Below, in pieces: positions 1 through 12,500 of a stretch of DNA of 64,000 nt. A program made the translations under genes and the position numbers. Source of the stretch: Myotis daubentonii (lineage: Eukaryota; Chordata; Mammalia; Chiroptera; Vespertilionidae); contig NC_081841.1 in NCBI RefSeq assembly GCF_963259705.1, forward strand, positions 118,367,033 to 118,431,032. Reading direction: 5' to 3'. Position 1 is the first letter of the stretch; every line of letters begins with the position of its first letter. Under the pieces are notes generated by a model, which worked only from the letters and a program-made list of their open reading frames with translations, did not search any database and was not told the origin of the DNA.

Positions 1-3
1 AAA

Positions 4-386
4 ATGAATATGAACGTGTAAGAAGCAGTTGAAGCACAAGTAAATAGAATGTACCTACATTTAGTGCTGAGTTCAATTACTGACATTAGAGGTAGAAAGC
101 TCTGAAATGACGAGAATTCTGATAATATTAACAACACCGGGTATTTTATGTGGCGTTTTCACAAAAATGTCATTTCAAACAGGAAGCATTCCTGTTTATA
201 GAACTCAGAACTTGTGTTTAAAGCTTTTAAATGAGGAGAATACTGTTAATGTTTACAATTGAGGTTGAATAGGCGTGGCGTTTTTTGACTGAAACAGTTT
301 ATATCCTGAAGGTTCTAGTATATACTCCTAAGGAAAACGTCAAATTGTGGTAAAACTCTTAGAATACACAATTGAATTCCCGGGAA
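4..386 (+). repeat. Reference monomer, class a
   Basis: Class a is recognised by gaagcacaag, gaatgtacctac, aacaccgggtattttatg, gaactcagaacttg, caattgaggttgaatagg and the ending gaattcccggga. Its heat-shock-like motif is incomplete (GAAGGTTCTAGTA). A front-half version (gtacctac, with a different back half) persists in block B and is called a-like here. Confidence 0.8.
377..386. other. Perfect palindrome TTCCCGGGAA at class a/e ends
   Basis: A ten-base perfect palindrome at the junction of an a-type end and a b-type start. It recurs before each b monomer (for example near 1908, 3056, 5351, 17597 and 18363) and is absent after about 18.4 kb, where the same place reads attcccagaaaatg, attccagggaaatg or tttcaaggaaatg. 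Confidence 0.7.
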
Positions 387-489
387 ATGAATATGAACGT
401 GTAAGAAGCAGTTGAAACACAAGTAAATAGATTGTAACTACATTTAGTGCTGAGTTCAATTACTGAGATTAGAGGTAGAAAGCTGTGAA

Positions 490-639
490 ATGACGAGAAT
501 TCTGATAATATTAACTACTCCGGCTATTTTAAGTGGCGTTTTCACAAAAATGTCATTTCAAACAGGAAGAATTCCTGTGTATAGAGCTCAGAAGTTGTGT
601 ATAAAGCTTTTAAATGAGGAGTCTACTATTTATGTTTAA
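490..639 (+). other. 49-codon open frame recurring in the monomer core, probably non-coding
   Basis: An ATG-to-TAA frame starting MTRILIILTTPAILSG, with a hydrophobic front, is open at monomer positions 104-253 in b, c, most m1 and m2, and in altered form in a. Against coding: class d has a frameshift (gacgagattc), class e lacks the ATG (gaagtttcg), several m1 have an early stop (atgacgtga), and most differences between classes change the amino acid (Q/P, L/F, L/S, S/C, V/I, F/S, T/I). The opposite strand is open over the same stretch. I read it as a chance frame in a conserved repeat. Confidence 0.25.
563..577. other. Conserved inverted repeat CAGGAA-gaa-TTCCTG in the monomer core
   Basis: Six-base arms separated by three bases, at monomer positions 177-191. 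It is kept in almost every monomer of every class. Exceptions are aacatgaagaattcc in some a-like monomers, aggaaggattcc in some m2, and single changes such as attcctctt. It lies inside the best conserved part of the unit, where most hybrid switches also map. It could form only a small hairpin, and a function is not shown. Confidence 0.6.
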
Positions 640-690
640 CATTGAGACTTAATTGGCCTGGCGTTTTTTGACTGAAACTGTTTATATCCT

Positions 691-703
691 GAAGGTTCTA
701 GAA
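691..703 (+). promoter_or_regulatory. Perfect three-unit heat-shock element in class b
   Basis: GAAGGTTCTAGAA matches GAAnnTTCnnGAA, the classic binding pattern of trimeric heat-shock factor, at every fixed base. The sequence match is certain. Binding or function is untested and inferred only. Confidence 0.45.
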
Positions 704-769
704 TATACTCCTAAGAAAAATGTCAAATAGTGGTAAAACTCTTAAAATACACAATTATATTCCAGGGAA

Positions 770-1152
770 ATGAATATGAACTTGTAACAAACAGTTGAAA
801 CACGAGTAAATAGAGTCTAACTCCATTTAATGCCGAGTTCATTTACCTAGACTACAGGTAGAAAGCTCTGAAATGACGCGAATTCTGATAATATTAACAA
901 CTCCGGCTATTTTCAGTGGCGTTTTCACAAAAATGTCATTTCCAACAGGAAGAATTCCTGTTTATAGAGCTCAGAAGTTCTGTATAAAGCTTTCAAATGA
1001 GGAGTGTACTGTTTATGTTTAACATTGAGACTTAATTGGCGTGCCGTTTTTTGACAGAAACAGTTTACATCCTGAAGGTTCTAGAATACACTTCTAAGAA
1101 ATATGTCAAATTGTGGTAAAACTCTTAGAATACACAATTATATTCCCAGAAA
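770..1152 (+). repeat. Reference monomer, class c
   Basis: Class c is recognised by cttgtaacaaacagttg, gagtctaactcc, ttcatttacctagactac, ttccaacagg, gttctgtataaagctttca, ggcgtgccg and attcccaga. It carries the full GAAnnTTCnnGAA motif at 1074-1086. Its front and middle are the source of m2 in block C. Confidence 0.8.
1074..1086 (+). promoter_or_regulatory. Perfect three-unit heat-shock element in class c
   Basis: The same GAAGGTTCTAGAA in a different subfamily, with different flanks (cagtttacatcct before, tacacttctaag after). The core is therefore shared by at least two old classes. Confidence 0.45.
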
Positions 1153-1534
1153 ATGAATATGAACGTGTAAGAAGCAGTTGAAAAACAAGTAAATAGAATC
1201 TAACTACATTTAGTGCTGAGTTCAATTACTGACATTAGAGGTAGAAAGCTCTGAAATGACGAGATTCTGATAATATTAACAACTCCCGCTATTTTAAGTG
1301 GCGTTTCCACAAAAATGTCATTTCAAACAGGAAGAATTCCTGTTTATAGAGCTCAGAAGTTGTGTATAAAGCTTTTAAATGTGGAGTCTACTGTTTATGT
1401 TTAACATTGAGACTTAATTGGCCAGGCGTTTTTTGACTGAAACAGTTTATACTGTGAATGTTCTAGTATATACTTCTTAGGAAACTGTAAAAATGTGGTA
1501 AAACTCTTAAAATACACAATCATCTTTCAAGGAA
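1153..1534 (+). repeat. Reference monomer, class d (382 bp)
   Basis: Class d is recognised by a one-base deletion (gacgagattctg for gacgagaattctg), acaactcccgct, gtttccacaaa, ggccaggcg, tactgtgaatgttc, cttaggaaactg and the ending ctttcaagga. The deletion removes one GAATTC and accounts for the 382-bp length. Its end is the source of the end of m2. Confidence 0.8.
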
Positions 1535-1917
1535 ATGATTATGAGCTTGTGAAAAACTGTTGAAACACGAGTAAATAGAATCTAAATAAGTTTAATGCCG
1601 AATTCAATTACCCAGATTACAAGTATAAAGCTCTGAAGTTTCGAGAATTCTGATAATATTAACAACACCGGGTATTTTATGTGGCGTTTTCACAAAAATG
1701 TCATTTCAAACAGGAAGAATTCCTGTTTATAGAACTCAGAACTTGTGTTTAAAGCTTTTAAATGAGGAGAATACTGTTAATGTTTACAATTGAGGTTGAA
1801 TAGGCGTGGCGTTTTTTGACTGAAACAGTTTATATCCTGAAGGTTCTAGTATATACTCCTAAGGAAAACGTCAAATTGTGGTAAAACTCTTAGAATACAC
1901 AATTGAATTCCCGGGAA
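1535..1917 (+). repeat. Reference monomer, class e
   Basis: Class e starts atgattatgagcttgtg and carries ctaaataagtttaatg, acccagattacaagtataaag and ctgaagtttcgagaattc. The back half is identical in type to class a (accgggtattttatg, gaactcagaac, gaattcccggga), so e may itself be an old chimera. It is found only in block A. Confidence 0.75.
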
Positions 1918-2299
1918 ATGAATATGAACGTGTAAGAAGCAGTTGAAACACAAGTAAATAGATTGTAACTACATTTAGTGCTGAGTTCAATACTGAGATT
2001 AGAGGTAGAAAGCTGTGAAATGACGAGAATTCTGATAATATTAACTACTCCGGCTATTTTAAGTGGCGTTTTCACAAAAATGTCATTTCAAACAGGAAGA
2101 ATTCCTGTTTATAGAGCTCAGAAGTTGTGTATAAAGCTTTTAAATGAGGAGTCTACTGTTTATGTTTAACATTGAGACTTAATTGGCCTGGCGTTTTTTG
2201 ACTGAAACAGTTTATATCCTGAAGGTTCTAGAATATACTCCTAAGAAAAATGTCAAATAGTGGTAAAACTCTTAAAATACACAATTATCTTTCAAGGAA

Positions 2300-2682
2300 A
2301 TGATTATGAACTTGTGAAAAACGGTTGAAACACGAGTAAATAGAATCTAACTAAATTTAATGCCCAATTCAGTTACCGAGATTACAGGTAGAAAGCTCTG
2401 AAATGACGCGAATTCTGATAATATTAACAACTCCGGCTATTTTAAGTGGCGTTTTCATAAAAATGTCATTTCCAACAGGAAGAATTCCTGTTTATAGAGC
2501 TCAGAAGTTCTGTATAAAGCTTTCAAATGAGGAGTGTACTGTTTATGTTTAACATAGAGACTTAATTGGCGTGCCGTTTTTTGACAGAAACAGTTTACAT
2601 CCTGAAGGTTCTAGTATACACTTCTAAGAAATATGTCAAATTGTGGTAAAACTCTTAGAATACACAATTACATTCCCAGAAA
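2300..2682 (+). repeat. Reference monomer, class f
   Basis: Class f starts atgattatgaacttgtg and carries aaaaacggttg, ctaactaaatttaatgccc, gttttcataaa, ttccaacagg, aacatagagactt and tctagtatacac. Its front half is the source of the front half of m1 (with aaaaactgttg instead of aaaaacggttg). Confidence 0.75.
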
Positions 2683-5600
2683 ATGAATATGAACGTGTAA
2701 GAAGCAGTTGAAGCACAAGTAAATAGAATGTACCTACATTTAGTGCTGAGTTCAATTACTGACATTAGAGGTAGAAAGCTCTGAAATGACGAGAATTCTG
2801 ATAATATTAACAACACCGGGTATTTTATGTGGCGTTTTCACAAAAATGTCATTTCAAACAGGAAGAATTCCTGTTTATAGAACTCAGAACTTGTGTTTAA
2901 AGCTTTTAAATGAGGAGAATACTGTTAATGTTTACAATTGAGGTTGAATAGGCGTGGCGTTTTTTGACTGAAACAGTTTATATCCTGAAGGTTCTAGTAT
3001 ATACTCCTAAGGAAAACGTCAAATTGTGGTAAAACTCTTAGAATACACAATTGAATTCCCGGGAAATGAATATGAACGTGTAAGAAGCAGTTGAAACACA
3101 AGTAAATAGATTGTAACTACATTTAGTGCTGAGTTCAATTACTGAGATTAGAGGTAGAAAGCTGTGAAATGACGAGAATTCTGATAATATTAACTACTCC
3201 GGCTATTTTAAGTGGCGTTTTCACAAAAATGTCATTTCAAACAGGAAGAATTCCTGTTTATAGAGCTCAGAAGTTGTGTATAAAGCTTTTAAATGAGGAG
3301 TCTACTATTTATGTTTAACATTGAGACTTAATTGGCCTGGCGTTTTTTGACTGAAACAGTTTATATCCTGAAGGTTCTAGAATATACTCCTAAGAAAAAT
3401 GTCAAATAGTGGTAAAACTCTTAAAATACACAATTATATTCCAGGGAAATGAATATGAACTTGTAACAAACAGTTGAAACACGAGTAAATAGAGTCTAAC
3501 TCCATTTAATGCCGAGTTCATTTACCTAGACTACAGGTAGAAAGCTCTGAAATGACGCGAATTCTGATAATATTAACAACTCCGGCTATTTTAAGTGGCG
3601 TTTTCACAAAAATGTCATTTCCAACAGGAAGAATTCCTGTTTATAGAGCTCAGAAGTTCTGTATAAAGCTTTCAAATGAGGAGTGTACTGTTTATGTTTA
3701 ACATTGAGACTTAATTGGCGTGCCGTTTTTTGACAGAAACAGTTTACATCCTGAAGGTTCTAGAATACACTTCTAAGAAATATGTCAAATTGTGGTAAAA
3801 CTCTTAGAATACACAATTATATTCCCAGAAAATGAATATGAACGTGTAAGAAGCAGTTGAAAAACAAGTAAATAGAATCTAACTACATTTAGTGCTGAGT
3901 TCAATTACTGACATTAGAGGTAGAAAGCTCTGAAATGACGAGATTCTGATAATATTAACAACTCCCGCTATTTTAAGTGGCGTTTCCACAAAAATGTCAT
4001 TTCAAACAGGAAGAATTCCTGTTTATAGAGCTCAGAAGTTGTGTATAAAGCTTTTAAATATGGAGTCTACTGTTTATGTTTAACATTGAGACTTAATTGG
4101 CCAGGCGTTTTTTGACTGAAACAGTTTATACTGTGAATGTTCTAGTATATACTTCTTAGGAAACTGTAAAAATGTGGTAAAACTCTTAAAATACACAATT
4201 ATCTTTCAAGGAAATGATTATGAGCTTGTGAAAAACTGTTGAAACACGAGTAAATAGAATCTAAATAAGTTTAATGCCGAATTCAATTACCCAGATTACA
4301 AGTATAAAGCTCTGAAGTTTCGAGAATTCTGATAATATTAACAACACCGGGTATTTTATGTGGCGTTTTCACAAAAATGTCATTTCCAACAGGAAGAATT
4401 CCTGTTTATAGAGCTCAGAAGTTCTGTATAAAGCTTTCAAATGAGAAGTGTACTGTTTATGTTTAACATTGAGACTTAATTGGCGTGCCGTTTTTTGACA
4501 GAAACAGTTTACATCCTGAAGGTTCTAGAATACACTTCTAAGAAATATGTCAAATTGTGGTAAAACTCTTAGAATACACAATTATATTCCCAGAAAATGA
4601 ATATGAACGTGTAAGAAGCAGTTGAAAAACAAGTAAATAGAATCTAACTACATTTAGTGCTGAGTTCAATTACTGACATTAGAGGTAGAAAGCTCTGAAA
4701 TGACGAGATTCTGATAATATTAACAACTCCCGCTATTTTAAGTGGCGTTTCCACAAAAATGTCATTTCAAACAGGAAGAATTCCTGTTTATAGAGCTCAG
4801 AAGTTGTGTATAAAGCTTTTAAATGTGGAGTCTACTGTTTATGTTTAACATTGAGACTTAATTGGCCAGGCGTTTTTTGACTGAAACAGTTTATACTGTG
4901 AATGTTCTAGTATATACTTCTTAGGAAACTGTAAAAATGTGGTAAAACTCTTAAAATACACAATCATCTTTCAAGGAAATGATTATGAGCTTGTGAAAAA
5001 CTGTTGAAACACGAGTAAATAGAATCTAAATAAGTTTAATGCCGAATTCAATTACCCAGATTACAAGTATAAAGCTCTGAAGTTTCGAGAATTCTGATAA
5101 TATTAACAACACCGGGTATTTTATGTGGCGTTTCACAAAAATGTAATTTCAAACAGGAAGAATTCCTGTTTATAGAACTCAGAACTTGTGTTTAAAGCTT
5201 TTAAATGAGGAGAATACTGTTAATGTTTACAATTGAGGTTGAATAGGCGTGGGGTTTTTTGACTGAAACAGTTTATATCCTGAAGGTTCTAGTATATACT
5301 CCTAAGGAAAACGTCAAATTGTGGTAAAACTCTTAGAATACACAATTGAATTCCCGGGAAATGAATATGAACGTGTAAGAAGCAGTTGAAACACAAGTAA
5401 ATAGATTGTAACTACATTTAGTGCTGAGTTCAATTACTGAGATTAGAGGTAGAAAGCTGTGAAATGACGAGAATTCTGATAATATTAACTACTCCGGCTA
5501 TTTTAAGTGGCGTTTTCACAAAAATGTCATTTCAAACAGGAAGAATTCCTGTTTATAGAGCTCAGAAGTTGTGTATAAAGCTTTTAAATGAGGAGTCTAC

Positions 5601-6126
5601 TGTTTATGTTTAACATTGAGACTTAATTGGCCTGGCGTTTTTTGACTGAAACAGTTTATATCCTGAAGGTTCTAGAATATACTCCTAAGAAAAACGTCAA
5701 ATAGTGGTAAAACTCTTAAAATACACAATTATCTTTCAAGGAAATGATTATGAACTTGTGAAAAACGGTTGAAACACGAGTAAATAGAATCTAACTAAAT
5801 TTAATGCCCAATTCAGTTACCGAGATTACAGGTAGAAAGCTCTGAAATGACGCGAATTCTGATAATATTAACAACTCCGGCTATTTTAAGTGGCGTTTTC
5901 ATAAAAATGTCATTTCCAACAGGAAGAATTCCTGTTTATAGAGCTCAGAAGTTCTGTATAAAGCTTTCAAATGAGGAGTGTACTGTTTATGTTTAACATA
6001 GAGACTTAATTGGCGTGCCGTTTTTTGACAGAAACAGTTTACATCCTGAAGGTTCTAGTATACACTTCTAAGAAATATGTCAAATTGTGGTAAAACTCTT
6101 AGAATACACAATTATATTCCCAGAAA
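2683..6126 (+). repeat. Higher-order repeat copy 2, expanded to nine monomers by unequal exchange
   Basis: The order is a (2683), b (3066), c (3449), d (3832), e/c hybrid (4214), d (4597), e (4979), b (5361), f (5744), and the next a is at 6127. This is the 7-mer with two extra monomers. The extra material is explained if the e of one unit recombined with the c of another: the monomer at 4214 starts as e and ends as c, and d-e then occurs again. Span 3,444 bp. Confidence 0.75.
4214..4596 (+). repeat. e/c hybrid monomer, unequal-crossover junction
   Basis: The front is class e (acccagattacaagtataaag, accgggtattttatg). From ttccaacagg onward it is class c (gttctgtataaagctttca, ggcgtgccg, attcccaga). 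The switch lies between monomer positions of about 150 and 172. The extra d-e that follows is what exchange between e and c of misaligned units would leave. Confidence 0.75.
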
Positions 6127-6509
6127 ATGAATATAAACGTGTAAGAAGCAGTTGAAGCACAAGTAAATAGAATGTACCTACATTTAGTGCTGAGTTCAAT
6201 TACTGACATTAGAGGTAGAAAGCTCTGAAATGACGAGAATTCTGATAATATTAACAACACCGGGTATTTTATGTGGCGTTTTCACAAAAATGTCATTTCA
6301 AACAGGAAGAATTCCTGTTTATAGAACTCAGAACTTGTGTTTAAAGCTTTTAAATGAGGAGAATACTGTTAATGTTTACAATTGAGGTTGATTAGGCGTG
6401 GCGTTTTTTGACTGAAACAGTTTATATCCTGAAAGTTCTAGTATATACTCCTAAGGAAAACGTCAAATTGTGGTAAAACTCTTAGAATACACAATTGAAT
6501 TCCCGGGAA

Positions 6510-9500
6510 ATGAATATGAACGTGTAAGAAGCAGTTGAAACACAAGTAAATAGATTGTAACTACATTTAGTGCTGAGTTCAATTACTGAGATTAGAGGTA
6601 GAAAGCTGTGAAATGACGAGAATTCTGATAATATTAACTACTCCGGCTATTTTAAGTGGCGTTTTCACAAAAATGTCATTTCAAACAGGAAGAATTCCTG
6701 TTTATAGAGCTCAGAAGTTGTGTATAAAGCTTTTAAATGAGGAGTCTACTATTTATGTTTAACATTGAGACTTAATTGGCCTGGCGTTTTTTGACTGAAA
6801 CAGTTTATATCCTGAAGGTTCTAGAATATACTCCTAAGAAAAATGTCAAATAGTGGTAAAACTCTTAAAATATACAATTATATTCCAGGGAAATGAATAT
6901 GAACTTGTAACAAACAGTTGAAACACGAGTAAATAGAGTCTAACTCCATTTAATGCCGAGTTCATTTACCTAGACTACAGGTAGAAAGCTCTGAAATGAC
7001 GCGAATTCTGATAATATTAACAACTCCGGCTATTTTAAGTGGCGTTTTCACAAAAATGTCATTTCCAACAGGAAGAATTCCTGTTTATAGAGCTCAGAAG
7101 TTCTGTATAAAGCTTTCAAATGAGGAGTGTACTGTTTATGTTTAACATTGAGACTTAATTGGCGTGCCGTTTTTTGACAGAAACAGTTTACATCCTGAAG
7201 GTTCTAGAATACACTTCTAAGAAATATGTCAAATTGTGGTAAAACTCTTAGAATACACAATTATATTCCCAGAAAATGAATATGAACGTGTAAGAAGCAG
7301 TTGAAACACAAGTAAATAGAATCTAACTACATTTAGTGCTGAGTTCAATTACTGACATTAGAGGTAGAAAGCTCTGAAATGACGAGATTCTGATAATATT
7401 AACAACTCCCGCTATTTTAAGTGGCGTTTCCACAAAAATGTCATTTCAAACAGGAAGAATTCCTGTTTATAGAGCTCAGAAGTTGTGTATGAAGCTTTTA
7501 AATGTGGAGTCTACTGTTTATGTTTAACATTGAGACTTAATTGGCCAGGCGTTTTTTGACTGAAACAGTTTATACTGTGAATGTTCTAGTATATATTTCT
7601 TAGGAAACTGTAAAAATGTGGTAAAACTCTTAAAATACACAATCATCTTTCAAGGAAATGATTATGAGCTTGTGAAAAACTGTTGAAACACGAGTAAATA
7701 GAATCTAAATAAGTTTAATGCCGAATTCAATTACCCAGATTACAAGTATAAAGCTCTGAAGTTTCGAGAATTCTGATAATATTAACAACACCGGGTATTT
7801 TATGTGGCGTTTTCACAAAAATGTCATTTCAAACAGGAAGAATTCCTGTTTATAGAACTCAGAACTTGTGTTTAAAGCTTTTAAATGAGGAGAATACTGT
7901 TAATGTTTACAATTGAGGTTGAATAGGCGTGGCGTTTTTTGACTGAAACAGTTTATATCCTGAAGGTTCTAGTATATACTCCTAAGGAAAACGTCAAATT
8001 GTGGTAAAACTCTTAGAATACACAATTGAATTCCCGGGAAATGAATATGAACGTGTAAGAAGCAGTTGAAACACAAGTAAATAGATTGTAACTACATTTA
8101 GTGCTGAGTTCAATTACTGAGATTAGAGGTAGAAAGCTGTGAAATGACGAGAATTCTGATAATATTAACTACTCCGGCTATTTTAAGTGGCGTTTTCACA
8201 AAAATGTCATTTCAAACAGGAAGAATTCCTGTTTATAGAGCTCAGAAGTTGTGTATAAAGCTTTTAAATGAGGAGTCTACTGTTTATGTTTAACATTGAG
8301 ACTTAATTGGCCTGGCGTTTTTTGACTGAAACAGTTTATATCCTGAAGGTTCTAGAATATACTCCTAAGAAAAATGTCAAATAGTGGTAAAACTCTTAAA
8401 ATACACAATTATATTCCAGGGAAATGAATATGAACTTGTAACCAACAGTTGAAACACGAGTAAATAGAGTCTAACTCCATTTAATGCCGAGTTCATTTAC
8501 CTAGACTACAGGTAGAAAGCTCTGAAATGACGCGAATTCTGATAATATTAACAACTCCGGCTATTTTCGGTGGCGTTTTCACAAAAATGTCATTTCCAAC
8601 AGGAAGAATTCCTGTTTATAGAGCTCAGAAGTTCTGTATAAAGCTTTCAAATGAGGAGTGTACTGTTTATGTTTAACATTGAGACTTAATTGGCGTGCCG
8701 TTTTTTGACAGAAACAGTTTACATCCTGAAGGTTCTAGAATACACTTCTAAGAAATATGTCAAATTGTGGTAAAACTCTTAGAATACACAATTATATTCC
8801 CAGAAAATGAATATGAACGTGTAAGAAGCAGTTGAAACACAAGTAAATAGAATCTAACTACATTTAGTGCTGAGTTCAATTACTGACATTAGAGGTAGAA
8901 AGCTCTGAAATGACGAGATTCTGATAATATTAACAACTCCCGCTATTTTAAGTGGCGTTTCCACAAAAATGTCATTTCAAACAGGAAGAATTCCTGTTTA
9001 TAGAGCTCAGAAGTTGTGTATGAAGCTTTTAAATGTGGAGTCTACTGTTTATGTTTAACATTGAGACTTAATTGGCCAGGCGTTTTTTGACTGAAACAGT
9101 TTATACTGTGAATGTTCTAGTATATATTTCTTAGGAAACTGTAAAAATGTGGTAAAACTCTTAAAATACACAATCATCTTTCAAGGAAATGATTATGAGC
9201 TTGTGAAAAACTGTTGAAACACGAGTAAATAGAATCTAAATAAGTTTAATGCCGAATTCAATTACCCAGATTACAAGTATAAAGCTCTGAAGTTTCGAGA
9301 ATTCTGATAATATTAACAACACCGGGTATTTTATGTGGCGTTTTCACAAAAATGTCATTTCAAACAGGAAGAATTCCTGTTTATAGAACTCAGAACTTGT
9401 GTTTAAAGCTTTTAAATGAGGAGAATACTGTTAATGTTTACAATTGAGGTTGAATAGGCGTGGCGTTTTTTGACTGAAACAGTTTATATCCTGAAGGTTC

Positions 9501-9571
9501 TAGTATATACTCCTAAGGAAAACGTCAAATTGTGGTAAAACTCTTAGAATACACAATTGAATTCCCGGGAA
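6510..9571 (+). repeat. Tandem pair of four-monomer unit b-c-d-e
   Basis: b starts at 6510, 8041 and 9572, giving two units of 1,531 bp (6510-8040 and 8041-9571). Each runs b, c, d, e. Both carry the d variants gtgtatgaagcttt and agtatatatttctta, which the earlier d monomers lack. The 4-mer is thus a recent local duplication that dropped the usual b-f-a part of the seven-monomer unit. Confidence 0.75.
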
Positions 9572-12500
9572 ATGAATATGAACGTGTAAGAAGCAGTTGA
9601 AACACAAGTAAATAGATTGTAACTACATTTAGTGCTGAGTTCAATTACTGAGATTAGAGGTAGAAAGCTGTGAAATGACGAGAATTCTGATAATATTAAC
9701 TACTCCGGCTATTTTAAGTGGCTTTTTCACAAAAATGTCATTTCAAACAGGAAGAATTCCTGTTTATAGAGCTCAGAAGTTGTGTATAAAGCTTTTAAAT
9801 GAGGAGTCTACTGTTTATGTTTAACATTGAGACTTAATTGGCCAGGCGTTTTTTGACTGAAACAGTTTATACTGTGAATGTTCTAGTATATACTTCTTAG
9901 GAAACTGTAAAAATGTGGTAAAACTCTTAAAATACACAATTGTCTTTCAAGGAAATGATTATGAACTTGTGAAAAACAGTTGAAACACGAGTAAATAGAA
10001 TCTAACTAAATTTAATTCCCAATTCAATTACCGAGATTACAGGTAGAAAGCTCTGAAATGACGAGAATTCTGATAATATTAACAACTCCCGCTATTTTAA
10101 GTGGCGTTTCCACAAAAATGTCATTTCAAACAGGAAGAATTCCTGTTTATAGAGCTCAGAAGTTGTGTATAAAGCTTTTAAATGAGGAGTCTACTGTTTA
10201 TGTTTAACATTGAGACTTAATTGGCCAGGCGTTTTTTGACTGAAACAGTTTATACTGTGAATGTTCTAGTATATACTTCTTAGGAAACTGTAAAAATGTG
10301 GTAAAACTCTTAAAATACACAATTATCTTTCAAGGAAATGATTATGAGCTTGTGAAAAACTGTGGAAACACGAGTAAATAGAATCTAAATAAGTTTAATG
10401 CCGAATTCAATTACCCAGATTACAAGTATAAAGCTCTGAAGTTTCGAGAATTCTGATAATATTAACAACCCCGGGTATTTTATGTGGCGTTTTCACAAAA
10501 ATGTCATTTCAAACAGGAAGAATTCCTGTTTATAGAACTCAGAACTTGTGTTTAAAGCTTTTAAATGAGGAGAATACTGTTAATGTTTACAATTGAGGTT
10601 GATTAGGCGTGGCGTTTTTTGACTGAAACAGTTTATATCCTGAAAGTTCTAGTATATACTCCTAAGGAAAACGTCAAATTGTGGTAAAACTCTTAGAATA
10701 CACAATTGAATTCCCGGGAAATGAATATGAACGTGTAAGAAGCAGTTGAAACACAAGTAAATAGATTGTAACTACATTTAGTGCTGAGTTCAATTACTGA
10801 GATTAGAGGTAGAAAGCTGTGAAATGACGAGAATTCTGATAATATTAACTACTCCGGCTATTTTAAGTGGCGTTTTCTCAAAAATGTCATTTCAAACAGG
10901 AAGAATTCCTGTTTATAGAGCTCAGAAGTTGTGTATAAAGCTTTTAAATGAGGAGTCTACTGTTTATGTTTAACATTGAGACTTAATTGGCCAGGCGTTT
11001 TTTGACTGAAACAGTTTATACTGTGAATGTTCTAGTATATACTTCTTAGGAAACTGTAAAAATGTGGTAAAACTCTTAAAATACACAATTATCTTTCAAG
11101 GAAATGATTATGAGCTTGTGAAAAACTCTTGAAACACGAGTAAATAGAATCTAAATAAGTTTAATGCCGAATTCAATTACCCAGATTACAAGTATAAAGC
11201 TCTGAGGTTTCGAGAATTCTGATAATATTAACAACACCGGGTATTTTATGTGGCGTTTTCACAAAAATGTCATTTCAAACAGGAAGAATTCCTGTTTATA
11301 GAACTCAGAACTTGTGTTTAAAGCTTTTAAATGAGGAGAATACTGTTAATGTTTACAATTGAGGTTGAATAGGCGTGTCGTTTTTTGACTGAAACAGTTT
11401 ATATCCTGAAGGTTCTAGTATATACTCCTAAGGAAAACGTCAAATTGTGGTAAAACTCTTAGAATACACAATTGAATTCCCGGGAAATGAATATGAACGT
11501 GTAAGAAGCAGTTGAAACACAAGTAAATAGATTGTAACTACATTTAGTGCTGAGTTCAATTACTGAGATGAGAGGTAGAAAGCTGTGAAATGACGAGAAT
11601 TCTGATAATATTAACTACTCCGGCTATTTTAAGTGGCGTTTTCACAAAAATGTCATTTCAAACAGGAAGAATTCCTGTTTATAGAACTCAGAACTTGTGT
11701 TTAAAGCTTTTAAATGAGGAGAATACTGTTAATGTTTACAATTGAGGTTGAATAGGCGTGGCGTTTTTTGACTGAAACAGTTTATATCCTGAAGGTTCTA
11801 GTATATACTCTTAAGGAAAACGTCAAATTGTGGTAAAACTCTTAGAATACACAATTGAATTCCCGGGAAATGAATATGAACGTGTAAGAAGCAGTTGAAA
11901 CACAAGTAAATAGATTGTAACTACATTTAGTGCTGAGTTCAAATACTGAGATTAGAGGTAGAAAGCTGTGAAATGACGAGAATTCTGATAATATTAACTA
12001 CTCCGGCTATTTTAAGTGGCGTTTTCACAAAAATGTCATTTCAAACAGGAAGAATTCCTGTTTATAGAGCTCAGAAGTTGTGTATAAAGCTTTTAAATGA
12101 GGAGTCTACTGTTTATGTTTAACATTGAGACTTAATTGGCCTGGCGTTTTTTGACTGAAACAGTTTATATCCTGAAGGTTCTAGAATATACTCCTAAGAA
12201 AAATGTCAAATAGTGGTAAAACTCTTAAAATACACAATTATCTTTCAAGGAAATGATTATGAACTTGTGAAAAACGGTTGAAACACGAGTAAATAGAATC
12301 TAACTAAATTTAATGCCCAATTCAGTTACCGAGATTACAGGTAGAAAGCTCTGAAATGACGCGAATTCTGATAATATTAACAACTCCGGCTATTTTAAGT
12401 GGCGTTTTCATAAAAATATCATTTCCAACAGGAAGAATTCCTGTTTATAGAGCTCAGAAGTTCTGTATAAAGCTTTCAAATGAGGAGTGTACTGTTTATG

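Larger units (their letters stand above)
387..769 (+). repeat. Reference monomer, class b
   Basis: Class b is recognised by gattgtaactac, ctgagattagagg, agctgtgaaatg, aactactccggct, gttgtgtataaagctttta, ggcctggcg and attccaggga. It carries the full GAAnnTTCnnGAA motif at 691-703. Its back half is the source of the back half of m1 in block C. Confidence 0.8.
4..2682 (+). repeat. Seven-monomer higher-order repeat a-b-c-d-e-b-f, copy 1
   Basis: Monomers start at 4 (a), 387 (b), 770 (c), 1153 (d), 1535 (e), 1918 (b) and 2300 (f). The next a starts at 2683, a period of 2,679 bp, or seven units less two single-base deletions (gacgagattc in d; ttcaatactg in the second b). The following copy repeats a-b-c-d in the same order with nearly identical sequence, so the 7-mer was a real unit of amplification. 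Confidence 0.8.

Noticed and set aside
377..386. TTCCCGGGAA as a STAT-type site
   Set aside because: It fits TTCnnnnGAA, but the match is short, and the palindrome is confined to one layer of the array. No further support is visible.
563..577. CAGGAAgaaTTCCTG as a heat-shock element
   Set aside because: The GAA and TTC units are three bases apart, not two, so it does not fit the heat-shock factor spacing. Only the separate GAAGGTTCTAGAA motif does.
1978..2169. Plus-strand open frame of 63 codons, and the similar 68-codon frames at 16124, 20332 and 31042
   Set aside because: They are the 49-codon core frame extended leftward where small indels join an upstream frame. They repeat with the satellite, have no start context or family match that I recognise, and are broken in many sister monomers.
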